The position numbers were made by a program, and so were the translations under genes. From an uncultured Prevotella sp. (lineage in GTDB: Bacteria > Bacteroidota > Bacteroidia > Bacteroidales > Bacteroidaceae): DNA of 31,903 nucleotides. Shown piece by piece: positions 7,768 to 15,639 of this stretch (its first letter is position 1; every line of letters starts with the position of its first letter). The stretch spans positions 1 through 31,903 of the forward strand of contig CAKQEI010000027.1 of assembly GCA_934230115.1 (NCBI GenBank), read 5' to 3'. The notes under the pieces are model-generated. The model made no database searches, was not told where the DNA came from, and saw only the letters and a program-made list of their open reading frames with translations.

Positions 7768-9303
7768 ATGGATTCAGAATTGGAAAAGAACCACGAACAA
7801 AAAGCAGCGGATCAAACTACAGGCAATAGCGAGAGCTACGGCCGTCCCGCAGGAAATTATCAAAGAGAGTATCGCAGTGTGACAGGACGCCGTCCACGTA
7901 TACAGCGTCCCTACAATGCCGATCGTCAGACAACACCGGCTGTCAACGACGACAACACCTTCCGCCCCGAGGGATTCGGTGCAGGACTTAGCTCGTCGAA
8001 CGGTGGATATCAGCCACGCCAGCAAGGCGGATACAACCGTGGCGGATACAACCAGCAGCGTGGTGGATATAACCGTGGAGGATACAACCAGCAGCAGGGA
8101 GGCTACCGCCCACGCTACAACCAGCAGCAGGGAGAGGATGGCGAACAGCAGCAGGGAGGATATCAGCCACGCCAGCAGGGTGGCTACCAGCAGCGCGGAG
8201 GATACAACCAGCAGCGCGGAGGCTATCAGCAGCGCGGCGGATACAACCAGCAGCAGGGAGGCTATCGCCCACGCTACAACAACCAGCAGCAGAGCGAGGA
8301 TGGCGAACAGCAGCAGGGAGGATATCAGCCACGCCAACAGGGTGGCTACGGTCAGCAGGGCAGCTATAACCGCGGTGGCTACCAGCAGCGTGGTGGCTAC
8401 GGACAGCAGCGCGGTGGATATCAGCAGCGTGGCGGATACGGACAGCAGCGCGGTGGATATCAGCAGCGCGGTGGCTACGGACAGCAGGGCGGCTACAACC
8501 GTCAGCACACTCCAGGCTACGACCCGAACGCTAAATATAGCATGAAGAAGCGCATCGAATACAAGGAGGAGAACATCGACCCGAACGAGCCGATACGTCT
8601 CAACAAGTTTCTTGCCAATGCAGGCATCTGCTCACGTCGCGAGGCTGATGAGTTCATCCAGGCTGGTGTTGTGTCGGTTAACGGTGAGGTAGTTACAGAG
8701 CTCGGCACAAAGATCAAGCGCACCGACGAGATTAAGTTCCACGACCAGCCCGTAAACCTTGAGAAGAAGGTATATGTGCTGCTCAACAAGCCTAAGGACT
8801 GCGTTACAACAAGCGACGACCCACAGCAGCGCAAGACTGTAATGGACCTCGTGAAGAACGTTTGCCCTGAGCGCATCTACCCTGTAGGACGTCTCGACCG
8901 CAACACTACTGGTGTGCTTTTGCTTACAAACGATGGCGACCTTGCATCTAAGCTCACTCACCCGAAGTTCCTCAAGAAGAAGGTATACCACGTGTATCTC
9001 GACAAGAACGTTACTGCTCACGACTTGCAGCAGATTGCCGACGGCATCGAGCTTGAGGACGGCGAGGTACATGCAGACGCTATTGAATATGCAAGCGACA
9101 CCGACAAGAGCCAGGTGGGCATCGAAATCCACAGCGGCAAGAACCGTATCGTGCGTCGTATATTCGAGCACCTTGGCTATCGCGTTGTGAAGCTCGACCG
9201 TGTACAGTTTGCAGGTCTCACAAAGAAGAACCTCCGTCGTGGCGACTGGCGCTTCCTCACAGAGAAGGAAGTAGAGATGCTGCGCATGGGAGCGTTTGAA
9301 TAA
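7768..9303 (+). CDS. RluB/RsuA-family pseudouridine synthase with a Gly/Gln/Tyr/Arg-rich extension
   Basis: A 511-residue protein that should isomerise a specific uridine in ribosomal RNA, probably 23S (RluB-like). The C-terminal half begins with an S4 RNA-binding domain (EPIRLNKFLANAGICSRREA). The catalytic domain follows, with YPVGRLDRNTTGVLLLTNDG carrying the catalytic aspartate, and KNRIVRRIFEHLGY near the end. The N-terminal half is unusual: residues 79-245 are repeats such as GGYQQRGGYNQQ and GGYRPRYNQQ, a disordered RGG/QGY-like RNA-binding segment. I chose ATG 7768 (MDSELEKNHEQ). An in-frame GTG at 7732 would add 12 basic residues but has weaker support. asnS follows 125 bp downstream, after a large hairpin. 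Confidence 0.9.
   Translation: MDSELEKNHEQKAADQTTGNSESYGRPAGNYQREYRSVTGRRPRIQRPYNADRQTTPAVNDDNTFRPEGFGAGLSSSNGGYQPRQQGGYNRGGYNQQRGGYNRGGYNQQQGGYRPRYNQQQGEDGEQQQGGYQPRQQGGYQQRGGYNQQRGGYQQRGGYNQQQGGYRPRYNNQQQSEDGEQQQGGYQPRQQGGYGQQGSYNRGGYQQRGGYGQQRGGYQQRGGYGQQRGGYQQRGGYGQQGGYNRQHTPGYDPNAKYSMKKRIEYKEENIDPNEPIRLNKFLANAGICSRREADEFIQAGVVSVNGEVVTELGTKIKRTDEIKFHDQPVNLEKKVYVLLNKPKDCVTTSDDPQQRKTVMDLVKNVCPERIYPVGRLDRNTTGVLLLTNDGDLASKLTHPKFLKKKVYHVYLDKNVTAHDLQQIADGIELEDGEVHADAIEYASDTDKSQVGIEIHSGKNRIVRRIFEHLGYRVVKLDRVQFAGLTKKNLRRGDWRFLTEKEVEMLRMGAFE
8002..8502 (+). repeat. In-frame coding repeats of the pseudouridine synthase extension
   Basis: About 500 bp of imperfect in-frame repeats built on codons for GGY followed by QQR, NRG, NQQ or QPR. 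A longer composite unit also recurs: two copies of a block ending GEDGEQQQGGYQPRQQGGY or SEDGEQQQGGYQPRQQGGY, at about 8131-8190 and 8293-8350. Nearly identical codons between copies suggest recent slippage or recombination. Confidence 0.85.
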
Positions 9304-9395
9304 TGTTTAATGAGTAATGTTTAATGTCTGATTGCCAGTTATTGCAACTGTATGGGCAATGCGACATTAAACATTACTCTTTCTTCATTAAACAT
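9303..9395. repeat. Nested long inverted repeat between the pseudouridine synthase gene and asnS
   Basis: GAGTAATGTTTAATGTC (9312-9328) is perfectly complementary to 9363-9379. Outside it, ATGTTTAATGA (9303-9313) pairs with TCATTAAACAT (9385-9395). Inside it, ATTGCC (9331-9336) pairs with GGCAAT (9355-9360), and AGTT (9337-9340) with AACT (9346-9349). Together they could form one long, interrupted hairpin filling most of the 125-bp spacer. There is no long T-tract after it. Confidence 0.8.
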
Positions 9396-9428
9396 CATCC
9401 CTCTAAACACTAAACAATTAATAATATA

Positions 9429-10856
9429 ATGGAAACATTAAAGAGAACCAAAATCGTGGATGCTCTCAGCAGCACCGATTTCGGAAGCAAGATTAACGTG
9501 AAGGGTTGGGTACGCACTCACCGCAGCTCAAAGGCTGTCGACTTCATAGCACTCAACGACGGATCTACCATCAAGAACATCCAGATTGTGGTCGATCCTA
9601 CCAAGTTTGATGCCGAGCAGCTTAAGCAAATCACTACCGGCGCATGTATCAGCGCTGTTGGTACTCTCGTTGAAAGCCAAGGCAATGGACAGACATCCGA
9701 GATTCAATGCGACTCTATCGAAATCTACGGTCTTTGTGGCAACGATTATCCTATGCAGAAGAAGGGACAGTCGTTCGAGTATATGCGCCAGTACGCTCAT
9801 CTGCGTCTGCGCACCAACACATTCGGTGCTGTGATGCGCATTCGCCACAACATGGCTATGGCTATCCACACCTACTTCCACGAGCACGGCTATTTCTATT
9901 TCAACACTCCGCTCATCACCGCAAGCGACTGCGAGGGTGCAGGCCAGATGTTCCAGGTAACAACCAAGAACCTCTACAACCTCAAGAAGACTGAGGACGG
10001 AAAGATTGACTACAGCGACGACTTCTTCGGCAAGCAGACTTCGCTTACTGTGTCTGGTCAGCTCGAAGGCGAGCTTGGCGCCACAGCTCTTGGAGCTATA
10101 TATACCTTCGGTCCTACATTCCGTGCAGAGAACTCCAACACTCCGCGCCACTTGGCCGAGTTCTGGATGGTAGAGCCAGAGGTGGCTTTCCTCGACCTTG
10201 CCGGACTCATGGAACTTGAGGAAGACTTCATCAAGTATTGCATCCGCTGGGCATTGGACCACTGCAAGGACGACCTTGAGTTCCTCAACAAGATGATTGA
10301 CAAGGGTCTCATCGAGCGTCTTCAGGGTGTGCTCAATTCCGAGTTCGTGCATCTTCCCTACACTGAAGGCATCCGCATTCTCCAGGAGGCCATACAGAAG
10401 GGCAAGAAGTTTGAGTTCCCATGCGAGTGGGGCGACGACCTTGCCTCTGAGCACGAGCGCTTCCTCGTTGAGGAGTTCTTCAAGAAGCCTGTCATCATGA
10501 CCAACTACCCGAAGGCCATCAAGGCATTCTACATGAAGATAGACGCCGAGGAGTCGGGCTTCGGTGGCAAGAGCGGCAAGACTGTTCAGGGCACCGACGT
10601 GCTGTTCCCACAGATTGGCGAGATTATCGGTGGCTCTGTGCGTGAAGAGAGCTACGACAAGCTTATGAACGAAATCGAGGAGCGCAACATCCCGATGAAG
10701 GACATGAACTGGTATCTCGACACCCGCAAGTACGGATCATGTCCTCACGCAGGCTTCGGTCTTGGCTTCGAGCGTCTTATCCTCTTCGTTACTGGTATGC
10801 AGAACATACGCGATGTGATTCCTTTCCCACGCACACCGAAATCTGCTGAATTCTAA
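9429..10856 (+). CDS. asnS: Asparaginyl-tRNA synthetase
   Basis: A 475-residue class IIb aminoacyl-tRNA synthetase that charges tRNA-Asn. An OB-fold anticodon-binding domain occupies about 1-110 ([22 protein letters not shown]). Class II motif 2 is [25 protein letters not shown], with the FRAE arginine contacting ATP. The C-terminal motif 3 is [20 protein letters not shown]. The AEFWMVEPE region is typical of AsnRS, as against AspRS. Length is normal. The gene is preceded by the nested inverted repeat and no clear TAnnTTTG box was found in the spacer, so it may be transcribed from upstream. A strong terminator follows. Confidence 0.96.
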   Translation: METLKRTKIVDALSSTDFGSKINVKGWVRTHRSSKAVDFIALNDGSTIKNIQIVVDPTKFDAEQLKQITTGACISAVGTLVESQGNGQTSEIQCDSIEIYGLCGNDYPMQKKGQSFEYMRQYAHLRLRTNTFGAVMRIRHNMAMAIHTYFHEHGYFYFNTPLITASDCEGAGQMFQVTTKNLYNLKKTEDGKIDYSDDFFGKQTSLTVSGQLEGELGATALGAIYTFGPTFRAENSNTPRHLAEFWMVEPEVAFLDLAGLMELEEDFIKYCIRWALDHCKDDLEFLNKMIDKGLIERLQGVLNSEFVHLPYTEGIRILQEAIQKGKKFEFPCEWGDDLASEHERFLVEEFFKKPVIMTNYPKAIKAFYMKIDAEESGFGGKSGKTVQGTDVLFPQIGEIIGGSVREESYDKLMNEIEERNIPMKDMNWYLDTRKYGSCPHAGFGLGFERLILFVTGMQNIRDVIPFPRTPKSAEF

Positions 10857-10887
10857 TTATTTAGAAGAATAACAAATATTTCAATTT

Positions 10888-10933
10888 AAAGAACTAAGAG
10901 CGAAGCATTCTTCTCTCTTAGTTCTTTTTTTTT
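10888..10933 (+). terminator. Terminator of asnS
   Basis: A 13-bp perfect stem pairs AAAGAACTAAGAG (10888-10900) with 10915-10927 across a 14-nt loop and runs into nine T residues. This closes the asnS transcript before the two-component genes. Confidence 0.9.
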
Positions 10934-11021
10934 ACACCCCAAAACACACTCTAAGCCTAACTTATTTTATTCATCCATCGAAAAACGGCACGTAATAAAT
11001 TCATTTCTTAAAAAAAATAAG

Positions 11022-11029
11022 TATCTTTG
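11022..11029 (+). promoter_or_regulatory. Predicted -7 box for the two-component operon
   Basis: TATCTTTG matches TAnnTTTG and lies 56 bp before the kinase start. The -33 position lacks a clear TTG, which may point to a weak or regulated promoter. Confidence 0.5.
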
Positions 11030-11085
11030 CAACCATCAAAAAAAATCATAAAACCTGCAACACTCTTCAACCCAATACAATTATC

Positions 11086-13140
11086 ATGCGCAGCAACCAT
11101 AAAACCATACGACAAATACTCCTCACACTGGCCATTTTGCCAGCAGTGATTATCATGTTTCTGTCATGCAATCATGACAGAAGCGACAGAGATGGCAACA
11201 ACCCACGCATTGAACGATTGCAAAATCTTGATGACTCCATCAGTTTGTTTGCCCCAACGGCTCTCAACGACATACAACGCGGATTGGCAGGAGCAAAGGA
11301 CAGCATGGAGTACTACGAATATCTGCTGCGACTTGCCAACTTCTATTGGCTGTCCGACCGTCCAGAGCGTGCCGACACGCTGATTAACCGTATCATCAAC
11401 TTTGTCAACCGTCAGGACAATGGCTACTTTGCCCAACACAACATCTACAGCACGCCACGCCTCAACACCATGATGGCCTCTGCCCTATCGTGTAAGGCAG
11501 CACGCAACCACAACTTCCACCGCGACCCGGGAAAGACACTGCAATTCTACAAGGAGTCATACAGACTGTATCAGCACAGCGATAATGAAAAGGAACTGCC
11601 TTTTGTTTGTGCAAACATTGCCGACGCCTACATACAACTCAACGACATACCAAATGCCGCAAGATGCTATCGTAGGGCTCTCTTTCTCGTCGACTCACTC
11701 AAACAACCCGAGCACTCCAACATCACTCTATACATGGGGCTGGCACAAATCTACCTCACGCTTAACGACTTTGAAACCGCCAAGCACTACTACGACGAGA
11801 CCGAGCGTTTCTTCGACCTCATGCTGCCCCCTATGCAGGCTTACTATGTCAACAACCTGGGCAACTACTACTATTTCAGAAAGGATTACCACAAGGCTCT
11901 CGACACATTTCTGCGTCTGAAACGTGTCATAATAAAGAATGGTATGCAGAACAACTTCGACATGTATCTGTGTAAAGTAAACCTTGCCGACGTGTATCTT
12001 AATCTCAACCAGACTGACAGTGCACAGCATTATCTCGACGAGGTGGAGCCTTTCTTCCGAAAGAACGGCGACCCTGCCGGAATATACTACTGCAACACCA
12101 TACGCATAGGCATTGCCACAAAAAGAGGCGACTTCAACGAAGTGAGACGTGTGGCTAACGGCGACAAAGACGGAGAGAAAGACGTGCAATATAGTATGGT
12201 GAACATACGCAACCGATACATGCGACAATTCTATGAGCATACCAACAACTACCGCATGGCATACGAGACCCTGAAGCGAGACCAAAGCTACACCGACTCG
12301 CTTGAGCACAACCGCTCCAACATGCGCTCTGCTGAAATAATGGCGCGATTCAGAGCCGACACTCTGCAACTGCACCACGACCTTGCTCTCGAACACAAGA
12401 ATGCGGAGATACAACGCGCCCACACCATGACAACGGGTGCCATATTGACGGCTGTCGTGCTGGTGTTGCTGCTCATCATGTGGTATATGTACACACGCAA
12501 GAAGCAACTGCAAAACCAGGTGAACATTATGAACCTGAAGCTCAACAATGTGCGCAACCGCATATCGCCACACTTCATGTTCAACGTGCTCAACAACAAG
12601 ATTGTGAACTCTGGCGAGAAGGAGGCATCTGAACTGATGGAACTGGCACGACTCATACGCACCAACCTCGACATGTCGAGCCAGCCATACATGATGCTCG
12701 ACCAGGAGCTGGAGTTTGTGCAGCAATACATACGAGTGGAACGCTATCTCTTGGGCGACGACTTCAAGTTCAATATCGACGTGGCTGACAATGCCAACAT
12801 TGCCAAGGTGAAGATACCATCGATGTTCCTGCAGATACTCACCGAGAACGCTATCGTGCACGGGCTGAAAGGCATGGAAGGCGAAAAGCGTCTAAGAATA
12901 ACCATAGCACGCGAGAACAACCTTACCATCATCTCTGTAGAGGACAACGGACCGGGATTCAACGCTCGCCGCGCTCTGAAGAAAGGCACTGGACTGGGCA
13001 TTATATCGCAGACCATTGCCGTGACCAACGAACGCAACAAACAAAAGATGAGGTTTGAGATATCCAACCGCGAGGATAGCAACAACCAAATCATTGGATG
13101 CAAAGCAACACTTAAGATACCAGACTGTATAACTTTCTAA
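11086..13140 (+). CDS. LytS-like sensor histidine kinase with periplasmic TPR domain
   Basis: A 684-residue membrane sensor. An N-terminal hydrophobic signal or anchor (about 8-27) ends in FLSC, a borderline lipobox at Cys28. Residues 30-440 hold a helical region with tetratricopeptide-like repeats, such as ANIADAYIQLNDIPNAARCYRRAL and YKESYRLYQHSDNEKE-type segments. One clear transmembrane helix lies at about 448-470 (AILTAVVLVLLLIMWYMY), followed by a short basic coiled linker. The His_kinase (LytS) domain has ISPHFMFNVLNN with phospho-acceptor His496. The HATPase domain has LTENAIVHG (Asn588) and EDNGPGF (around 619-624). It probably detects a periplasmic or envelope signal and phosphorylates the LytTR regulator encoded 18 bp downstream. 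The ligand is unknown. Confidence 0.9.
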   Translation: MRSNHKTIRQILLTLAILPAVIIMFLSCNHDRSDRDGNNPRIERLQNLDDSISLFAPTALNDIQRGLAGAKDSMEYYEYLLRLANFYWLSDRPERADTLINRIINFVNRQDNGYFAQHNIYSTPRLNTMMASALSCKAARNHNFHRDPGKTLQFYKESYRLYQHSDNEKELPFVCANIADAYIQLNDIPNAARCYRRALFLVDSLKQPEHSNITLYMGLAQIYLTLNDFETAKHYYDETERFFDLMLPPMQAYYVNNLGNYYYFRKDYHKALDTFLRLKRVIIKNGMQNNFDMYLCKVNLADVYLNLNQTDSAQHYLDEVEPFFRKNGDPAGIYYCNTIRIGIATKRGDFNEVRRVANGDKDGEKDVQYSMVNIRNRYMRQFYEHTNNYRMAYETLKRDQSYTDSLEHNRSNMRSAEIMARFRADTLQLHHDLALEHKNAEIQRAHTMTTGAILTAVVLVLLLIMWYMYTRKKQLQNQVNIMNLKLNNVRNRISPHFMFNVLNNKIVNSGEKEASELMELARLIRTNLDMSSQPYMMLDQELEFVQQYIRVERYLLGDDFKFNIDVADNANIAKVKIPSMFLQILTENAIVHGLKGMEGEKRLRITIARENNLTIISVEDNGPGFNARRALKKGTGLGIISQTIAVTNERNKQKMRFEISNREDSNNQIIGCKATLKIPDCITF

Positions 13141-13158
13141 AAAAAGCAACTGATTATT

Positions 13159-13959
13159 ATGAAAATCATTATCGTCGACGATGAGAAAATGGCAGCTAAC
13201 GCCCTTGCCGACAAACTAAAAGAATACGATGAAACCGAACTTGTAGGAGTGGCCTACAATGGTATGGACGGACTTAAACTGCTTGAAGAGAAACAACCCG
13301 ACCTCATGTTTCTCGATGTGGAACTGCCCGACATATCGGGCATAGAGTTTCTTGAGCGAATAGATGGCATGACCGACGGTCGCTGCCGGGTGGTGATGTA
13401 CACAGCACATGGCAGATACATGCTGCCTGCCTTCCGCAACAAGGCCTTCGACTTTCTGCTCAAGCCTATCGAGGACAACGAGCTGCGCATGATATTGCGA
13501 CGGGCCTGTATCGACCGACGCCCCAACTTGCAGCACAGCGAATCGGTCATTGCCAACAACAACGACGGAAACGACACCCTTGAAGCTCTCGACAACGACG
13601 GCATAGCTAAGCGCAACGACGGAAAATATCTTGTCTACACCAATGCCGTGGACTTCCGCCTTATCGACATTCGCGACATTGGTGTATTCACCTACAACCA
13701 TGAGCTGAGAGTATGGGAAATGACTATTGCAGGGAAAGATGACCCGATACGCCTGAAACGCAATGTCAACAGCGACATGCTGCTCGAACTGAACGATGCT
13801 CTTGTGCGTGTAAGCCAAAAGCACATCATCAACCTCGGGTATCTGATAGAAGTAGCCGACAACACATGTCATTTCTATCCGCCGTTCGACAAACTCTCCG
13901 ACGTGAAGGTAGGAAGACTCTTCCGCAAGAAACTTATCGACCGTTTCAGCAGTTTCTAA
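13159..13959 (+). CDS. LytTR-family response regulator
   Basis: A 266-residue DNA-binding regulator. The receiver domain (about 1-120) begins IIIVDDEKMAANAL with its acidic pair. It carries the phospho-acceptor Asp53 in MFLDVELPDISG and a lysine in the FDFLLKPIEDNE segment. A linker of about 40 residues rich in Asn and Asp follows. The C-terminal LytTR domain (about 160-266) runs from KYLVYTNAVDFRLIDIRDI to VSQKHIINLGYLIEV and RKKLIDRF, the fold that binds direct repeats in promoters. It is co-transcribed with the kinase gene (18-bp gap). The 3' end overlaps the convergent CvfB-like gene by 14 bp. Target genes cannot be inferred; the direct repeats elsewhere in the window are untested candidates. 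Confidence 0.92.
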   Translation: MKIIIVDDEKMAANALADKLKEYDETELVGVAYNGMDGLKLLEEKQPDLMFLDVELPDISGIEFLERIDGMTDGRCRVVMYTAHGRYMLPAFRNKAFDFLLKPIEDNELRMILRRACIDRRPNLQHSESVIANNNDGNDTLEALDNDGIAKRNDGKYLVYTNAVDFRLIDIRDIGVFTYNHELRVWEMTIAGKDDPIRLKRNVNSDMLLELNDALVRVSQKHIINLGYLIEVADNTCHFYPPFDKLSDVKVGRLFRKKLIDRFSSF

Positions 13960-14785
13960 TAAGCTTAATGCCATTATCGCCCACCTCTATGAGCCGGCGC
14001 TTGTAGAGGTCGCCAATGGCACGCTTATACACCTTCTTGCTCACCTGGAAACGACGCTTTATGTCCTCGGCATCGCTCTTGTCGCCAAGGTCGCACTTGC
14101 CACCGTTGTCGCGAAGATACTGAAGCAGTGCCTCCGAGAAGTCGAGAGTCTGCTGTCTGCCAGTAGGCTGAAGCGTAACGTCTATCTTGCCGTCGGGGCG
14201 CACGGTGTTGATGTATCCCTTCACGCGGTCGCCCGTATGCAGATAGCGGAACACCTGGTCCTCGTAGACAAGACCAGGATAGCAGTTGTCGATGATAACC
14301 TTGAATCCCATCTCTGTCTTCTGCCACACCAGCAGGTCAACCTCCTGACCGTGATTATAGAAAGGATGGCGTTCGGCAAAATAGCGTTCCACCTTGGCCG
14401 AAGCCACAATGCGATAGCTCTCCTCGTCGATATGCACATGCACGATGTAGCTCTCACCCTTCTGCATACGCTTTTTCTGCTCGCGGAACGGACAGAAGAG
14501 GTCCTTCATCAACCCCCAGTTTAGGAAAGCTCCATACTCATTCACCCACGACACCTCAAGATAAGCAAAGTCGCCCACCTTGCAGAGAGGATGCTCTGTA
14601 GTGGCAACCGGACGCTCGTCCTGGTCGAGATAGATGAACACCTCAAGCTCATCGCCTGGTTTAGTGCCTTCTGGCACATAGCGCTTGGGCATAAGTATCT
14701 CGCCCTCGTCGCCACCGTCAAGATAAATACCGAAGTCAACCTCCTTGACTACGGTCATCTTATTGTAATCGCCAAGTTTTATCAT
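13946..14785 (-). CDS. CvfB-like S1 RNA-binding protein
   Basis: A 279-residue cytoplasmic protein resembling the CvfB/YitL family of S1-domain RNA-binding proteins, which influence virulence or expression in Gram-positive bacteria. Tandem OB/S1 folds occupy about 1-215: MTVVKEVDFGIYLDGGDEGE-like, then VGDFAYLEVSWVNEYGAFLNWG, then KVIIDNCYPGLVYEDQVF with TGDRVKGYINTVRPDGKIDV. A C-terminal winged helix follows (LLQYLRDNGGKCDLGDKSDA to RRLIEVGDNGIKLI). Length fits the family. It is the last gene of the minus-strand operon, 24 bp after the LolD-like gene. Its 3' end overlaps the response regulator gene tail-to-tail. The RNA targets are unknown. Confidence 0.85.
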   Translation of the reverse strand: MIKLGDYNKMTVVKEVDFGIYLDGGDEGEILMPKRYVPEGTKPGDELEVFIYLDQDERPVATTEHPLCKVGDFAYLEVSWVNEYGAFLNWGLMKDLFCPFREQKKRMQKGESYIVHVHIDEESYRIVASAKVERYFAERHPFYNHGQEVDLLVWQKTEMGFKVIIDNCYPGLVYEDQVFRYLHTGDRVKGYINTVRPDGKIDVTLQPTGRQQTLDFSEALLQYLRDNGGKCDLGDKSDAEDIKRRFQVSKKVYKRAIGDLYKRRLIEVGDNGIKLIRNC

Positions 14786-14809
14786 ATATATATTTCGTTT
14801 ATCAATTAG

Positions 14810-15586
14810 TTAAACAGGATTTTCATCTGACTCAACAGTCTGCTCGCCAACAAACTTCTCAGCAACAGCCTTCTCGCCAACAACTGTTTCATCATCTAAG
14901 CTCTCGTCAACCTTCTTTCCGTCAACAATCTTCTCATCCACAATCTTTCCGTCCACAATATGTATTGTGCGGTCGGTGATGCTTGCCAGATGCTCGTCGT
15001 GTGTGACAATGACGAAGGTCTGTCCGAACCTGTCGCGCAGTTCGAAGAATAGTTGATGCAGTTCGGCCTTGTTCTTGGAGTCGAGCGAGCCTGACGGCTC
15101 ATCGGCAAACACCACAGCAGGATTGTTCACCAAGGCGCGTGCCACAGCCACACGCTGCTTCTCGCCACCCGACAGCTCGGCTGGCTTGTGCGAAGCGCGG
15201 TCGGCAAGGTTCATAAACTCAAGCAGTTCCATAGCACGCTGTTTAGCCTCCCTGGTGCCCTTGCCACTTATGTAGGCAGGAATCATCACATTCTCAAGAG
15301 CCGTGAACTCAGGCAGGAGCTGATGAAACTGAAACACGAAACCGATGTGTCGGTTGCGGAAATCGCTTAGTTTCTTTGCCGACAGACTGCCCACGTCAAT
15401 ACCGTCCACTACTACAGTACCGCCGTCTGGCTTGTCGAGTGTGCCCATTATCTGCAGCAAGGTTGTCTTGCCGGCACCACTCGGACCCACAATGCTCACC
15501 ACCTCACCTTTATTAATATGTAGGTCGATGCCCTTGAGCACCTGAAGCGAGCCAAAACTCTTGGTTATTCCTTTAATGTCTATCAT
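14810..15586 (-). CDS. LolD-like ABC transporter ATP-binding protein with repetitive tail
   Basis: A 258-residue cytoplasmic ATPase of the LolD/MacB group. LolD powers release of lipoproteins from the inner membrane with LolC/LolE-type permeases. Visible parts are Walker [10 protein letters not shown] (34-42), the Q-loop in [17 protein letters not shown], the signature [15 protein letters not shown] (138-152), Walker [13 protein letters not shown] (158-169) and the switch THD. LolD normally ends near residue 220. Here residues 213-258 form a degenerate acidic repeat ([18 protein letters not shown] and similar). No permease gene is adjacent, so partners are encoded elsewhere. It sits between the antiporter and CvfB-like genes (gaps of 53 and 24 bp). 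MacB-type specificity is also possible. Confidence 0.85.
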   Translation of the reverse strand: MIDIKGITKSFGSLQVLKGIDLHINKGEVVSIVGPSGAGKTTLLQIMGTLDKPDGGTVVVDGIDVGSLSAKKLSDFRNRHIGFVFQFHQLLPEFTALENVMIPAYISGKGTREAKQRAMELLEFMNLADRASHKPAELSGGEKQRVAVARALVNNPAVVFADEPSGSLDSKNKAELHQLFFELRDRFGQTFVIVTHDEHLASITDRTIHIVDGKIVDEKIVDGKKVDESLDDETVVGEKAVAEKFVGEQTVESDENPV

Positions 15587-15639
15587 AATATATTCTTGTT
15601 TTGTTGATGCTTAGAAAGCCGACGGGAGTGTAACCAGTC

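Noticed and set aside
7774..8508. 244-codon antisense frame under the pseudouridine synthase repeats
   Set aside because: Its Leu/Ala/Val/Ser-rich repeats are simply the reverse complement of the Gly/Gln/Tyr/Arg codons. It has no recognisable domain.
11728..12861. 377-codon antisense frame within the histidine kinase gene
   Set aside because: It is opposite a well-supported kinase with intact His, Asn and Gly boxes. The translation is compositionally odd and matches no family I recognise.
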